Of a stretch of DNA of 33,996 nt, positions 6,119-14,910 are shown piece by piece. The stretch is from Syntrophobacteraceae bacterium (GTDB taxonomy: Bacteria > Desulfobacterota > Syntrophobacteria > Syntrophobacterales > Syntrophobacteraceae). The first letter of the stretch is position 1. The number at the start of each line of letters is the position of its first letter. Under the pieces are notes generated by a model, which saw nothing but the letters and a program-made list of their open reading frames with translations, did not search any database and had not been told where the DNA came from. A program made the translations under genes and the position numbers. The DNA is taken from assembly GCA_029974695.1 (NCBI GenBank), contig JARKQW010000341.1:1-33996 (forward strand). The letters are read 5' to 3'.

Positions 6119-8779
6119 ATGGGAATCAGCGTCAGTGGACTTTCGAGCAGCTTCGATTGGCAAAACCTGGTCGATCAGTTGCGCCAGGTGGAGAACTCCC
6201 GGTTGCAGACGCTCTCCACCCAGCAGAGCGCCCTGAAGAAAAAGCTTTCGGCGTGGTCCGATTTCGAGTCCCTGCTTTCCAAGCTGAAATCCTCGGCGTT
6301 CGCTCTTCGGAACACGGATGCCCTCAATTACTTTTCGGCTTCGACCACCTCCTCCTCTTCCACCGTCACCGCCGATTCGCTCCTGAGCGTCACCGCATCG
6401 ACCAGTGCCGCCAAAGGCACCTATCAGGTGAAGGTGATCAACAAGGCCCAGGCGGAAAAGCTCAGCTCCGCGACCTTTTCGTCCAAGACGTCCGCCCTGG
6501 GCATGGAAGGCACCTTCTTGGTCAACGGCAAGGCGGTGAACGTCACGGCCGGCGACACCCTCGAGAACATTCGAACCAAGATCAACCAGGCGAACACCGG
6601 CGACGGGGCCTCCGGCGTGGTTGGGAGCATCATTCAGGAGTCTTCCAACGCGTACCGTCTCGTTCTCACCAGCGAGGTGGAGGGGGCTCGGGGAATCGGC
6701 CTGGTCAACGGATCCAGTGGAGACATTCTCTCGAGCCTGGGCTTCAACAGTGCGGGCACGACCCTCAAGAACCCGGTGGTGGGGGGTGCCTCCAGCGATC
6801 GGTTCTCGAGCTCTTCCTCCTCGGTGGAGGCTCTCCTGGGCATCGCATCCCACGATTTGTCCGGTACGGTTGTCATCAACGGGACGTCCGTAGCCGTCGA
6901 TCTTTCCGACTCTCTTTCCACCATCAAGGACAACCTCAACGCGGCCTTCAGCGCCGCTGGAAACCGCGCCACGGCCCGCCTGGTTTCGGAAACCGAAGGG
7001 GCGAATACGTATTACCGGTTGGAAATCGAGGGGATGACCGGGTGGACGGATGAGAACAACGTGTTGCAGGCCTTGGGATTTGTGGAAGGAAAGAGGGAAA
7101 ACGTCGTGGGGGTTACCGGCGGGGTCGCCAACACCACGGACGGCTCCACGGCCATTACGAGCAGCACTCGATTCGAGGACATCTACGGGTATCTGAACCC
7201 GGACCCCGCCAACGATTCCATCACCATCTCCGGCAAGAAACACGACGGGACCTCGGTCTCCACCACTTTCAACCTGTTCAACCCCGACACCAGTTCGAAG
7301 ACGGTGGGGGAGCTGCTCACGGAAATCCAGACTGCTTTCGGCAACGTGACGGCATCGGTCACGGCCGACGGCAAGATCCAGGTGGTGGACAACGAAGGCG
7401 GGTCCAGCCGGCTTTCGGTAGACCTGGCGGCGTCGCTTCACGGTACCAACCCGGGCAGCTTGAGCTTCGGCACCTTCACGGAAGTGGGGACCGTCCGCCA
7501 ATATGTGCTTCAGGAGGGTCGGGACGCATCCTTCACCATCGACGGTGTAGCCATGACCAGCTCGTCCAACACCGTCACCTCCGCCATCCCGGGCGTAACC
7601 CTGAAACTCGCCGGGGAGAGCGCCGACACCACCGTGACCCTGGACATCGACCTGGATTACGACAAGATCAAGGCACAGATCCAGTCCTTTGTGGATGCCT
7701 ACAATGAGGTGGTGAAGTTCATCAAGACCCAGACCAGCTACAACAGCGAAACCAAAACGACCGGGGGGGTTCTCTTCGGAGACAATCAGCTCAAGGCGAT
7801 GCGGACCAGCATTCAGTCGACGTTGATCGCAGAGGTGTTTGGGACCTCCAACCTGAAGGCCCTCAGCGACATCGGAATCACCACGGACAGATCCACCGCT
7901 CTCAGCCTGGACACCAAGGTGTTGCAGGAGAAGCTCGAGACCAATTTCGACGACGTGGTGAGACTCTTCGCCCGAAGCGGATCGAGCCAAAACACCAGTC
8001 TCGAGTACTTCTACAGCACCCGGGACACCCAGGCGGGCACCTACGCCGTCCACATCGACCAGGCGGCCACCAAGGCTTCCATCGAGGGCTCCGGGATCGA
8101 TTGGGGTGCAGGATACACGGGGAGCACCGGCGATACCCTTACCGTCAAGGACGCCGCCACGGGCAAGTCCATCACCAAGAGCTTCACCGCGGGCGAAAGC
8201 CTGGGCGACATCGTCAATACGTTGAATTCCCTGTTCGACAATGCAGGGATCGCCATCAGCGCCTCCGTCAATGCCTCGAACCAACTGCAGTTGAGCCAGG
8301 ACAACTACGGAAGCGGCAAGACCATTACCCTGACCTATGAAGGCGGAACAAAAGCCGCCCTGGGCCTCTCCATAGACAGCGCCGACGGCACCAACGTGGC
8401 GGGGACCATCGGGGGGGTTGCCGCCCAGGGTACCGGCCAGATCCTCAAGATTACGAACACAACCTCCGCGGCCTACGGTCTCCAGATCCGCTACACCGGG
8501 ACCTCTACGGGAGACGTGGGCGACTTCACCTTCACCAGCGGGGTGGCAAACCAGCTCGAGAAACAACTCTACCAGTGGATGGATTCCGTTTCGGGTTCCT
8601 TGACCATTCACAAGAACAGCATCCAGTCCAAGATCGACCGGTATGATGATCGCATCGCATCCACCGAAGAGCTCATCGACACCAAGATGGCGATGCTGAC
8701 CAAGCAGTTTCAGAATATGGAGTCGGCCATATCCAAGCTGCAGTCCGTTCAGAGCTACATCAGCAGCTTGCTGGGATAG
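6119..8779 (+). CDS. fliD: Flagellar filament cap protein FliD, long form
   Basis: 886 residues. FliD forms the cap that folds flagellin at the growing filament tip and leaves the cell through the flagellar export gate. The N-terminal FliD_N domain (MGISVSGLSSSFDWQNLVDQ, then a heptad-like helix to about residue 70) and the FliD_C domain from about residue 470 (DASFTIDGV, then FVDAYNEVVKF) are clear. The C-terminus is an amphipathic helix (SAISKLQSVQSYISSLLG), as in FliD and flagellins. Two hook-IN-like segments (GTYQVKVINKAQ near residue 100, GTYAVHIDQAATK near 640) and the length, nearly twice that of enteric FliD, indicate large surface-exposed insertions. AGGAG lies upstream of the ATG. 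It is followed by fliS and a fliT-like gene. Confidence 0.95.
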   Translation: MGISVSGLSSSFDWQNLVDQLRQVENSRLQTLSTQQSALKKKLSAWSDFESLLSKLKSSAFALRNTDALNYFSASTTSSSSTVTADSLLSVTASTSAAKGTYQVKVINKAQAEKLSSATFSSKTSALGMEGTFLVNGKAVNVTAGDTLENIRTKINQANTGDGASGVVGSIIQESSNAYRLVLTSEVEGARGIGLVNGSSGDILSSLGFNSAGTTLKNPVVGGASSDRFSSSSSSVEALLGIASHDLSGTVVINGTSVAVDLSDSLSTIKDNLNAAFSAAGNRATARLVSETEGANTYYRLEIEGMTGWTDENNVLQALGFVEGKRENVVGVTGGVANTTDGSTAITSSTRFEDIYGYLNPDPANDSITISGKKHDGTSVSTTFNLFNPDTSSKTVGELLTEIQTAFGNVTASVTADGKIQVVDNEGGSSRLSVDLAASLHGTNPGSLSFGTFTEVGTVRQYVLQEGRDASFTIDGVAMTSSSNTVTSAIPGVTLKLAGESADTTVTLDIDLDYDKIKAQIQSFVDAYNEVVKFIKTQTSYNSETKTTGGVLFGDNQLKAMRTSIQSTLIAEVFGTSNLKALSDIGITTDRSTALSLDTKVLQEKLETNFDDVVRLFARSGSSQNTSLEYFYSTRDTQAGTYAVHIDQAATKASIEGSGIDWGAGYTGSTGDTLTVKDAATGKSITKSFTAGESLGDIVNTLNSLFDNAGIAISASVNASNQLQLSQDNYGSGKTITLTYEGGTKAALGLSIDSADGTNVAGTIGGVAAQGTGQILKITNTTSAAYGLQIRYTGTSTGDVGDFTFTSGVANQLEKQLYQWMDSVSGSLTIHKNSIQSKIDRYDDRIASTEELIDTKMAMLTKQFQNMESAISKLQSVQSYISSLLG

Positions 8780-8841
8780 TCAGGGAGGGTGTAGCGACCC
8801 GGGCCGCGCAACGGCGGCCTTGACGAAGGAGGTAAGGAATC

Positions 8842-9273
8842 ATGTATTACAGCGATGCAGTGAACAGCTACCAGAAGACAAGAGTCGAAACCGTGGACGA
8901 CCTGAAGCTGGTGATCATGTGCTACGACGCCACCATCCGGGACCTGGAAGATGCCAAGAAGCTGCACCAGGGCCAGGCCATGGTGGCCACCTACGAGAAG
9001 ATTCGCCACGCCCAGGACATCATCACCGAACTGCTGGTCGGTCTCGACTACGACCGAGGGGGCGTCATTGCTCAGAACCTCAGCAAGCTCTACAACTTCC
9101 TCCTTCGACAACTCGTCGGCATCAACAGCCGCAAAGACACCGCCATGTATGACCATCTCATTCGAATTCTCTCGGAATTGAGGAGCGCTTGGGAGCAGGT
9201 GCGTCTCAATTCTCTGAGAGAGGTACCCGTACCGACCCCTGCCCCTGCAAGGGCCTGGGGGGTTTCCGCATGA
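8842..9273 (+). CDS. fliS: Flagellar export chaperone FliS
   Basis: 143 residues. FliS binds the C-terminal disordered part of flagellin in the cytoplasm, prevents polymerisation and hands it to the export gate. The N-terminus MYYSDAVNSYQKTRVETV and the helices around LVIMCYDATIRDLEDAK, YEKIRHAQDIITELLVGLDY and LSKLYNFLLRQLV match the FliS family, which is all-helical and usually 120-135 residues. A short Pro/Ala-rich tail is extra. AAGGAGG precedes the ATG. It lies 62 bp after fliD and is probably co-transcribed. Confidence 0.93.
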   Translation: MYYSDAVNSYQKTRVETVDDLKLVIMCYDATIRDLEDAKKLHQGQAMVATYEKIRHAQDIITELLVGLDYDRGGVIAQNLSKLYNFLLRQLVGINSRKDTAMYDHLIRILSELRSAWEQVRLNSLREVPVPTPAPARAWGVSA

Positions 9274-9401
9274 TCTTTGGGGCCCTGTCGCGTTTGAGGC
9301 CTGCAGAACCAGCAGAACCAATCGTCACCCATCCACGGAGAGAGAAAAGAAGGACCCTTTTTCAAACCGGCGGTCCCCAGGAAACCCTAGGGAGAAAGTA
9401 T

Positions 9402-9758
9402 ATGGCGGATGCCCGAGCCTCCTGCGTGCGTGCCCTTCTGATCCAGTTGATCAAGTACACGGAACAGCTTGCCCGATGCGAGGACGACCCCGGGGTGGAC
9501 GTCGGCGTGCTTGCCGACGCGTGCTACCAAAGACTGGCAATGCTTCAGGTCCTTACCCGGGAGGGGCTCCCGGCGGACTGCCGGGCAGAGGAACGCGCCG
9601 CGGAGGAGCACCCGACCATTCGGGAACTCATGCGCACCCTTCGGAACCGGACCCGCGGGTGCCTGGGCGCGATGGAGCGATCCCGGGACCGCATCGGGAA
9701 GGAGCTGGACTCGGACCGACAGGTTCGCCGAGCGATCCAGGCCTACCGGGGGAAGTAA
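9402..9758 (+). CDS. Small helical protein, FliT-like position
   Basis: 118 residues, predicted all-helical and charged (LIQLIKYTEQLARCEDD, IRELMRTLRNRTRGCLGAME). No diagnostic motif. Its place directly after fliD-fliS and its size suggest a FliT-type chaperone, which in other bacteria binds FliD, but the assignment rests on context. ATG 9402 follows AGGGAGAAAG; longer upstream open sequence is Pro/Arg-rich and not coding-like. It is the last plus-strand gene before the convergent fliW. Confidence 0.6.
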   Translation: MADARASCVRALLIQLIKYTEQLARCEDDPGVDVGVLADACYQRLAMLQVLTREGLPADCRAEERAAEEHPTIRELMRTLRNRTRGCLGAMERSRDRIGKELDSDRQVRRAIQAYRGK

Positions 9759-10002
9759 CTCCGGGGAGCTCTTCCGATTTCCAGGGGGGCAACGGCCCGT
9801 CGGGCATCCGCCGTGCTGGAACGCCGCGTTTCGGTGGGTACCTTCGAGTCGGCCTTTTCATCCTACCGGACCCGAAGGGGTTCGATCGCCTTTCCTGTTC
9901 CACCCCTTAAAAACCAAGACCCCGGACCCAACCGAGACCCGTAAACGACCGCCCTTCAGGACCCGGCCGTCGTGTTGCGTTGGAAATCTCTCCGGTCGGA
10001 CC

Positions 10003-10449
10003 TCACTCGGAAGAAGGCGGGGAAGGCCGGGCGGCGGGGTCGGCTCCGCTAATGTAGCGGGAAAGCTCCCGGGCGTCGATGGTCCATTGGTAACCGATCT
10101 TCAACAGGGAGTTGAACAACAGAGGGCCGCATTGGTGGGGTCGAATGACGGCATGATTCCGGTCGAAGGAAACCATGACCAGGACCACCAGGTCGTCCCA
10201 GTTGTCCAGTCGTATGGTTTCGCCCTTTTCCCGGGGAATCTTGTATTGGAATCCCAGGGCTTCGGGGGCACAGACCACGAAAGCCACGGCGGGTTCGTCC
10301 ACGGCCTGGAGCCACTGGAAAGGACCTTTTCCGTGTTCCAGGAGGACATATCTTTTTAGGGTCTCGAATCCCGGAATCCCCCACGGAAACCGGATGAGGG
10401 TCGACTCATCCAACTCGAGGGGTCCGAACCGGGTGGTTTCAATTCTCAT
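10003..10449 (-). CDS. fliW: Flagellar assembly factor FliW
   Basis: 148 residues. FliW binds flagellin and, when free, binds CsrA and relieves CsrA repression of flagellin translation. Family features: MRIETTRFGPLELDES, IRFPWGIPGFETLKRYVLLE and FQWLQAVDEPAVAFVV; the C-terminal TIDARELSRYI matches the usual end. The ATG at 10449 has GAGGCGG upstream; a TTG at 10476 that overlaps the csrA stop is less likely. It follows csrA by 23 bases on the same strand, the standard csrA-fliW pairing, and is convergent with the fliD-fliS unit. Confidence 0.93.
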   Translation of the reverse strand: MRIETTRFGPLELDESTLIRFPWGIPGFETLKRYVLLEHGKGPFQWLQAVDEPAVAFVVCAPEALGFQYKIPREKGETIRLDNWDDLVVLVMVSFDRNHAVIRPHQCGPLLFNSLLKIGYQWTIDARELSRYISGADPAARPSPPSSE

Positions 10450-10472
10450 AGAATCCGCCTCGAATGAGAGGG

Positions 10473-10733
10473 TCAAGATTCCCCCAGGGGGGTCTCCGGA
10501 TTTCCTTCTTTCTCCAGCATTGCCAGCATGTCGTCAAGGTCCCCGGTTTTCATGCGAGCGGCCCGCAGATTGTCTTCCTGTATCTTTTGATACAACTCTT
10601 CCCGGTAGACGGGAATATGACGAGGACTGCGGATACCGATCTTGACCTTGTTCTGGTCAATGGCCGTGACAACCACTTCGATGTCGTCACAGATCCGGAT
10701 GGACTCCCCCACTCTTCTTGTGAGCACCAGCAT
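10473..10733 (-). CDS. csrA: Carbon storage regulator CsrA
   Basis: 86 residues. CsrA is a dimeric RNA-binding protein that blocks translation by binding GGA motifs in mRNA leaders; with FliW it tunes flagellin synthesis. The core MLVLTRRVGESIRI, then VKIGIRSPRHIPVYREELY, is canonical, with the RNA-binding Leu4 and Arg44 present. At 86 residues it is longer than the 61-residue enteric form; the extra C-terminal helix (LDDMLAMLEKEG) is of a kind seen in FliW-regulated CsrA proteins, where the extension contributes to FliW binding. It lies between the HDOD gene and fliW on minus. Confidence 0.96.
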   Translation of the reverse strand: MLVLTRRVGESIRICDDIEVVVTAIDQNKVKIGIRSPRHIPVYREELYQKIQEDNLRAARMKTGDLDDMLAMLEKEGNPETPLGES

Positions 10734-10893
10734 AGACCCTCACCCGCATCGAGGCATCCCGTTCCTAGGACTGAGACCCGGCTAGAGGAGTCATGCTACC
10801 AAATCCGGAGCAACTGCGAAAGGGCTTTCCGACGAGGGTCGTCCCCGGGAGGCAGGAGGTCCGATTCCCGGACTCGCCGGTACGTCGAGGCTT

Positions 10894-10917
10894 CCTGAAG
10901 AAACCTCGTTCTTCAGG
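10894..10917 (-). terminator. Hairpin over the HDOD stop codon
   Basis: Perfect 9-bp inverted repeat CCTGAAGAA (10894-10902) / TTCTTCAGG (10909-10917), spanning the stop codon of the HDOD gene. No T-run follows on minus, so it may be an attenuator or stability element between the HDOD gene and csrA. Confidence 0.35.
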
Positions 10918-11773
10918 AGGACAGAAATCTCCTGGTCTCTCCCAGCCGATCCACGAGGTCGGCGCAAAAGCGCTCGATCATCCGCGGGGTGATTCCCATC
11001 TCGATGCATACGTCGTCTTCGTTGGGCTGCATGAGGCCGTCCACCCCGCATCCAATTCCCATGGCGGAAGCCATCCGGTCGCAAAGGTATACGAGGGACA
11101 CCAGCTGCTGGTGAACAAGGGCCTGTCGAGGCTGGTGGTGAAACCCAATGGCCGTGACAACGGGGGAAGGAAGTCTCCAACGCAGGGCAATCCGTTCTCC
11201 CAGTTGTTGGTGGTCGATTCCCAGAACCTCCCTTTCCGCATCCAGAAAGCCTTTCTTCTTTTCCCCGACCAGGGCCATGATGGATTCGAAATACGCGCCC
11301 ACAAAGTGATGGAGAATGGTCTTTCCAATGTCGTGAAGGATGGCTGCCGTAAAGGCCGTCGTTTTCTCCGGCCACCCCAGGTGTTCCGCCACGATTTCCG
11401 TCATGAGGGCCGTGGCGATGGAATGTTCCCAGAGCTCTCCTTCCCGCAGGTCGTACCCCGGCGCTTCCCCCATGAAATAAGTCGAGGAACAGGCGGCCGT
11501 CACGACCTGGACCAACCGTTGTTGTCCCAGGAGAACAATGGCGTCTCTCAGGGAGGTGATCTTTTGTCCCCGGCTGAAACTGGGACTCCTACTAAGGACC
11601 AGGACCTTGGCCGTAATAACGGGATCGAAGCGGATCACCGCTTCGATTTCGGCCACGGGAGCCATTCGTTCCACCAATGGCATGACCTTCCATACGACTT
11701 CCGGAAAGGGAGGCAATTTCTGCGCCGCGCCAACGGCATCCCGGAGAGGGCTGGACAGCTCGATCTTGCTCAT
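10913..11773 (-). CDS. HDOD-domain signalling protein
   Basis: 286 residues, cytoplasmic. HDOD proteins are relatives of HD phosphohydrolases that act in signalling and motility regulation, often without catalysis. Visible: LPPFPEVVWKVMPLVERMAP, typical of HDOD N-termini; FDPVITAKVLVLSRSPSF; SLRDAIVLLGQQRLVQVV; and an HD pair in AAILHDIGKTILHHF near residue 150, followed by LGIDHQQLGERIALRW. The retained HD dyad leaves open residual metal binding or hydrolase activity. GCAGGA lies upstream of the ATG. It is upstream of csrA-fliW on the same strand (179-bp gap), so a regulatory link with motility is plausible but not shown. Confidence 0.85.
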   Translation of the reverse strand: MSKIELSSPLRDAVGAAQKLPPFPEVVWKVMPLVERMAPVAEIEAVIRFDPVITAKVLVLSRSPSFSRGQKITSLRDAIVLLGQQRLVQVVTAACSSTYFMGEAPGYDLREGELWEHSIATALMTEIVAEHLGWPEKTTAFTAAILHDIGKTILHHFVGAYFESIMALVGEKKKGFLDAEREVLGIDHQQLGERIALRWRLPSPVVTAIGFHHQPRQALVHQQLVSLVYLCDRMASAMGIGCGVDGLMQPNEDDVCIEMGITPRMIERFCADLVDRLGETRRFLSS

Positions 11774-11847
11774 TGTTCAATCCTGCCTGAAGGACAAACC
11801 GCGTTCGCTTCCATACAGCAAGCCTATCGAAAAGCCGGCCGAATAAC

Positions 11848-11876
11848 TTGAATATTTTTTCCCCAGCCGCTATCCT
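11848..11876 (+). promoter_or_regulatory. Candidate sigma-70 promoter for the J-domain gene
   Basis: TTGAAT at 11848-11853, 17-base spacer, TATCCT at 11871-11876, about 70 bp before the start codon. Both boxes match consensus at four of six positions. A 14-bp palindrome CTTTCCCGGGAAAG follows at 11888-11901. Confidence 0.35.
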
Positions 11877-11944
11877 CGCCGAGGAGTCTTTCCCGGGAAA
11901 GTCCCGGTACGAAGTCGGCCACAAGGCCCGGAACGGTCGCGCCC

Positions 11945-13231
11945 ATGAACCCTCGATCCCCCAACGCTTCCGACGAGGATTTCGCCCTTTTGGGCTTGAA
12001 ACCCGGAGCTTCTCCCGCTCAAATCAAGCAAGCCTACCGGGAATTGGCCAAGAAATGGCACCCGGATTACTTTCAGCAAGAGCGCCCCGGGGATAGGCGA
12101 AGGGCCGAAGAACGATTCAAAGACATTACGGCTGCCTATCGGCGGCTTTCCCGGCAATGGAAAGCTTTCTCCGAGAAAACGGAGACGGACGTTTCGGGGG
12201 GGAGCGGGGCGAAGAGGCGGACCCGGGCGACTCCCGGCGGATCCGCCACCCGGGCGGGAATTTGGGGAAGTTGGCCGGCCCGGTTTCTCCGATCCACAGG
12301 CCCCTCCGGCCAAGAGCCGCCGGCAGTCAAAACCTCCCGGGCAATCCGGGTCGGCATCGGCTGCATCCTTTTGGCGGCTTGCGCCGCCTGGGTGATTTCC
12401 CGTTGGTGGCCCATGGAAAGCCGCGTCTTGCGCCTCACCGACCTGGGCCCGCCTCCCGTGGAAGCCCCTTCCCCTCCCCCGGCGCACCCGTTCCCGTCTC
12501 GAGGCCACGGTGCGGAACCCGTTCCCGTGCCTCCTTTCCTGCCCGAAGCCGTTCCGGACACGGCGGCCCCCGCTGCGGAATCCGGGCCTCTCCCCCCCGA
12601 GTCTTCCTCTTCCCGGGAAGAGCCCCCGCCGTTCTTCACCCTGGGATCTTCCCGGGAAGAGGTCCTCAGGGTCCAGGGACCGCCTACCAGAATTCACGGT
12701 CAGACCTGGGTGTACAACCTGTCGGAAGTGCATTTCAAGGAAGGTCATGTCTCTCGCTACGACAACTTCGACGGGTCCCTCAAAGTGCACCTGCCCCCTT
12801 CCGCCCACCCCCCGGGCCAACCTCCTCACTTCTTCTCTCTGGGGTCCTCGCGCAACGAGGTGCTCACCGTTCAGGGGACCCCGACTCGTGTCCACGGGAA
12901 TCGATGGTACTACGGCTTCAGTGAGGTGAGGTTCAGGAATGATCACGTGGAAGGATACGACAACTACTTCGGGAACCTCTACGTGCGTCTTCTGCCATCG
13001 GATCCCCTCCCGGAAGGACATCGCCGGGAATCGTTCACCGTCGGGGCCAGCGCCGACGAGGTCCTCGCCGTCCAGGGCACCCCCACCAGCATCCAGGGAA
13101 ACACCTGGTTCTACGAACTGTCCAGCGTGCTTTTCCGGGAGGGCAAGGTCCAATACGTCAACAACGTCGGCGGGAACCTCCGCTACGTCCCTCCTGCGGA
13201 AAATTCTTGGAAGGAAAAAGGATCGGGCTGA
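11945..13231 (+). CDS. Membrane-anchored J-domain protein with three C-terminal repeats
   Basis: 428 residues. Residues about 10-72 form a J domain with the intact HPD tripeptide at 39-41 (AKKWHPDYF), which in DnaJ proteins stimulates Hsp70/DnaK ATPase. A basic linker leads to one membrane helix at about 135-153 (GIGCILLAACAAWVISRWW), then a Pro-rich linker. Three repeats follow at about 229-284, 296-351 and 363-416, each with G(S/A)S..EVL.VQG.PT...G..W.Y..S.V.F..G.V....N; short repeats of this type recall OmlA/BamE-like domains. The predicted topology puts the J domain in the cytoplasm and the repeats in the periplasm. No zinc-finger or client-binding region of true DnaJ is present. Only a weak Shine-Dalgarno precedes the ATG, but no other start keeps the J domain. 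Confidence 0.85.
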   Translation: MNPRSPNASDEDFALLGLKPGASPAQIKQAYRELAKKWHPDYFQQERPGDRRRAEERFKDITAAYRRLSRQWKAFSEKTETDVSGGSGAKRRTRATPGGSATRAGIWGSWPARFLRSTGPSGQEPPAVKTSRAIRVGIGCILLAACAAWVISRWWPMESRVLRLTDLGPPPVEAPSPPPAHPFPSRGHGAEPVPVPPFLPEAVPDTAAPAAESGPLPPESSSSREEPPPFFTLGSSREEVLRVQGPPTRIHGQTWVYNLSEVHFKEGHVSRYDNFDGSLKVHLPPSAHPPGQPPHFFSLGSSRNEVLTVQGTPTRVHGNRWYYGFSEVRFRNDHVEGYDNYFGNLYVRLLPSDPLPEGHRRESFTVGASADEVLAVQGTPTSIQGNTWFYELSSVLFREGKVQYVNNVGGNLRYVPPAENSWKEKGSG

Positions 13232-13249
13232 CCGGTCGCCGAGCGGAGT

Positions 13250-13909
13250 TTAAGCGGCCAGGGGGATGACGTAGAAGAGAACCGCGAAGAAGTGCAGCAC
13301 GCTTCCGGCCAGTACAAAGACGTGCCAGACGGCGTGGTGGTAGGGCAAACGGTGCCACGTATAGAAGAGACTGCCCAAAGTGTACGCCAGGCCTCCCGCC
13401 AGGAGCAGGATCAGCCCTCCCAAGGCCACGGATTCCAGGAGGGGCTTGGCGGCAACGACGACGAGCCAGCCCATGGCCACATAGGGCACAACGGCGAACA
13501 CCGCCCGGCGACGAATCAGGACACCCTGCAGGGCGATGCCCAGGACGGCCAGCCCCCAAACAAGCCCGAAGAGGGACCAACCCCAGGGACCGCGCAGGTT
13601 CACCAGGGTGAAGGGGGTGTAGGTGCCCGCGATGAGCAAGAAGATGGCGCCGTGGTCCAGGACGCGCAGAACGGCTTTGGCCCGGGGCTGTGGGACACTG
13701 TGGTAGAGAGTGGACGCCGTGTAGAGGAGGATTTGGGTGGTGCCGTAAATGCTGCACCCGACCACGTGCCAAGCAGTTCCGAAAACGCTGGCGAAAGCCG
13801 TGAGCACGGCCAGACCCGCGATGGAAAATACGACCCCCACGCCATGGGTGATGCTGTTGGCGATTTCTTCCCCCGGACTGTAAGTGCGCAACGGGATTCT
13901 CGAGTTCAT
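13250..13909 (-). CDS. Hemolysin III / PAQR family membrane protein
   Basis: 219 residues with seven predicted membrane helices. The family zinc-site motifs are present: EEIANSITHGVGVVFS at the start, STLYHSVPQPRAKAVLRVLD in the middle, and HHAVWHVFVLAGSVLHF near the end, giving the Ser/His, Asp and His-x3-His ligands expected for PAQR-type proteins. Bacterial members are called hemolysin III, but the physiological role is uncertain; membrane homeostasis is proposed for relatives. ATG 13909 has GGAAGGCG just upstream; a longer frame to 13999 adds a non-hydrophobic, unlikely leader. It is convergent with the J-domain gene, with an 18-bp gap. Confidence 0.9.
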   Translation of the reverse strand: MNSRIPLRTYSPGEEIANSITHGVGVVFSIAGLAVLTAFASVFGTAWHVVGCSIYGTTQILLYTASTLYHSVPQPRAKAVLRVLDHGAIFLLIAGTYTPFTLVNLRGPWGWSLFGLVWGLAVLGIALQGVLIRRRAVFAVVPYVAMGWLVVVAAKPLLESVALGGLILLLAGGLAYTLGSLFYTWHRLPYHHAVWHVFVLAGSVLHFFAVLFYVIPLAA

Positions 13910-14910
13910 ACGCCTTCCAAACCGCACCGAAACGGCAAACCTGCAACGAATTGATCCGGATTCTCCCCATCTCCTGTTTGCCGGTGCGTGGACCTCCACC
14001 AGCCCCCCCGACCCCCGGCGATCCGGCCGAGATGTCGCTTCTTAGCCCACCATACAGGACTCCGTCAAGGAAACGAGCGTCCCCGGCGCACGGGACGCCG
14101 GGGGCAGGGATCGGGCGGTTCCCGTAAGTGGATAGACTTCTTGATCTTTTCTTCTCCGGGGATGGCCGCGGGGATGACGCCGAAGGCCTTGTCGAGATGG
14201 ATGGACAGGTCTACGACGAAATCAAAACGGTCTTGCCGTCGATCTTGTCGACCCTTTGGGTCCCTCAAATGCACGGAGACCTTCTTTGCCTTCCGGACCC
14301 CCAAAGGATCCGGTCGGAGAACGCTTCCTATAAGTTCCAACGAGTCTTGTGAAAAAAGGAAATATCATCTTTTCCCCCTCCGGTGGGTCCCCGACTGCCT
14401 TAAGGGTGGCGGGTACCAAGGAATGCCGTTCGGTCCAGAACACACTTGTCGTCCTCACGAGGTCCCTCTTATGGGACCGGCGCCTGGGGATTTCCCATGC
14501 TCCATGCCTGAGGCGGCCGACGTGGATCTCACGGTGGAGGAATACCGCCGAATGAAGGCCGCAAGCACCCCGGTTCGCTGAGGACGGGCCGGTCCGGGGA
14601 GGTGGGACCGGGTGTCGACTCCAAAGATCTTGTTGACCGTCGGGGGAGAAGTTGTTATTTGAAGACCGCCGAAACGGGAGCATCGTCCGCTCCCTTAACT
14701 ATTTCAAGAAGATGCAGGTCGCGTTTCGGTGAGTGCACGGAAGCCCTCATATCGGGCCTTCCCGCGGGGCCGCGCCGACCAACGGCCGGAAACACGTCGG
14801 GCTACGGCTCGAGGACGAGCAACCCGGGAAGCCGGTAACGGGGACGCCCGGCGCTTATCGGTCGGTCTTTTCTCCGTGAGCCATACCTTCAGGACACAAC
14901 AGATCCTCGA
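13910..14910. other. 1-kb gap without a convincing gene; possible decayed coding pieces
   Basis: Open frames exist but none is convincing. Two short pieces look codon-biased like real genes: minus 14340-14065 (TTG start), whose middle reads KKVSVHLRDPKGRQDRRQDR then FVVDLSIHLDKAFGVIP; and plus about 14510-14581, reading PEAADVDLTVEEYRRMKAAS. Neither has a clear start signal. A perfect inverted repeat GGTCCC-TCTTAT-GGGACC lies at 14461-14478, and a weaker hairpin GGGAGC/GCTCCC at 14676-14694. An AT-rich patch at 14341-14375 could hold a promoter for the divergent genes. No tRNA was found. Confidence 0.35.

Noticed and set aside
6050-8611. 853-residue minus-strand open frame opposite fliD
   Set aside because: fliD is certain; the antisense frame has no domain and is explained by codon bias of the sense gene.
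14461-14478. Perfect inverted repeat GGTCCC/GGGACC read as an IS end or operator
   Set aside because: Only six-base arms, no second copy as an element end and no transposase nearby.
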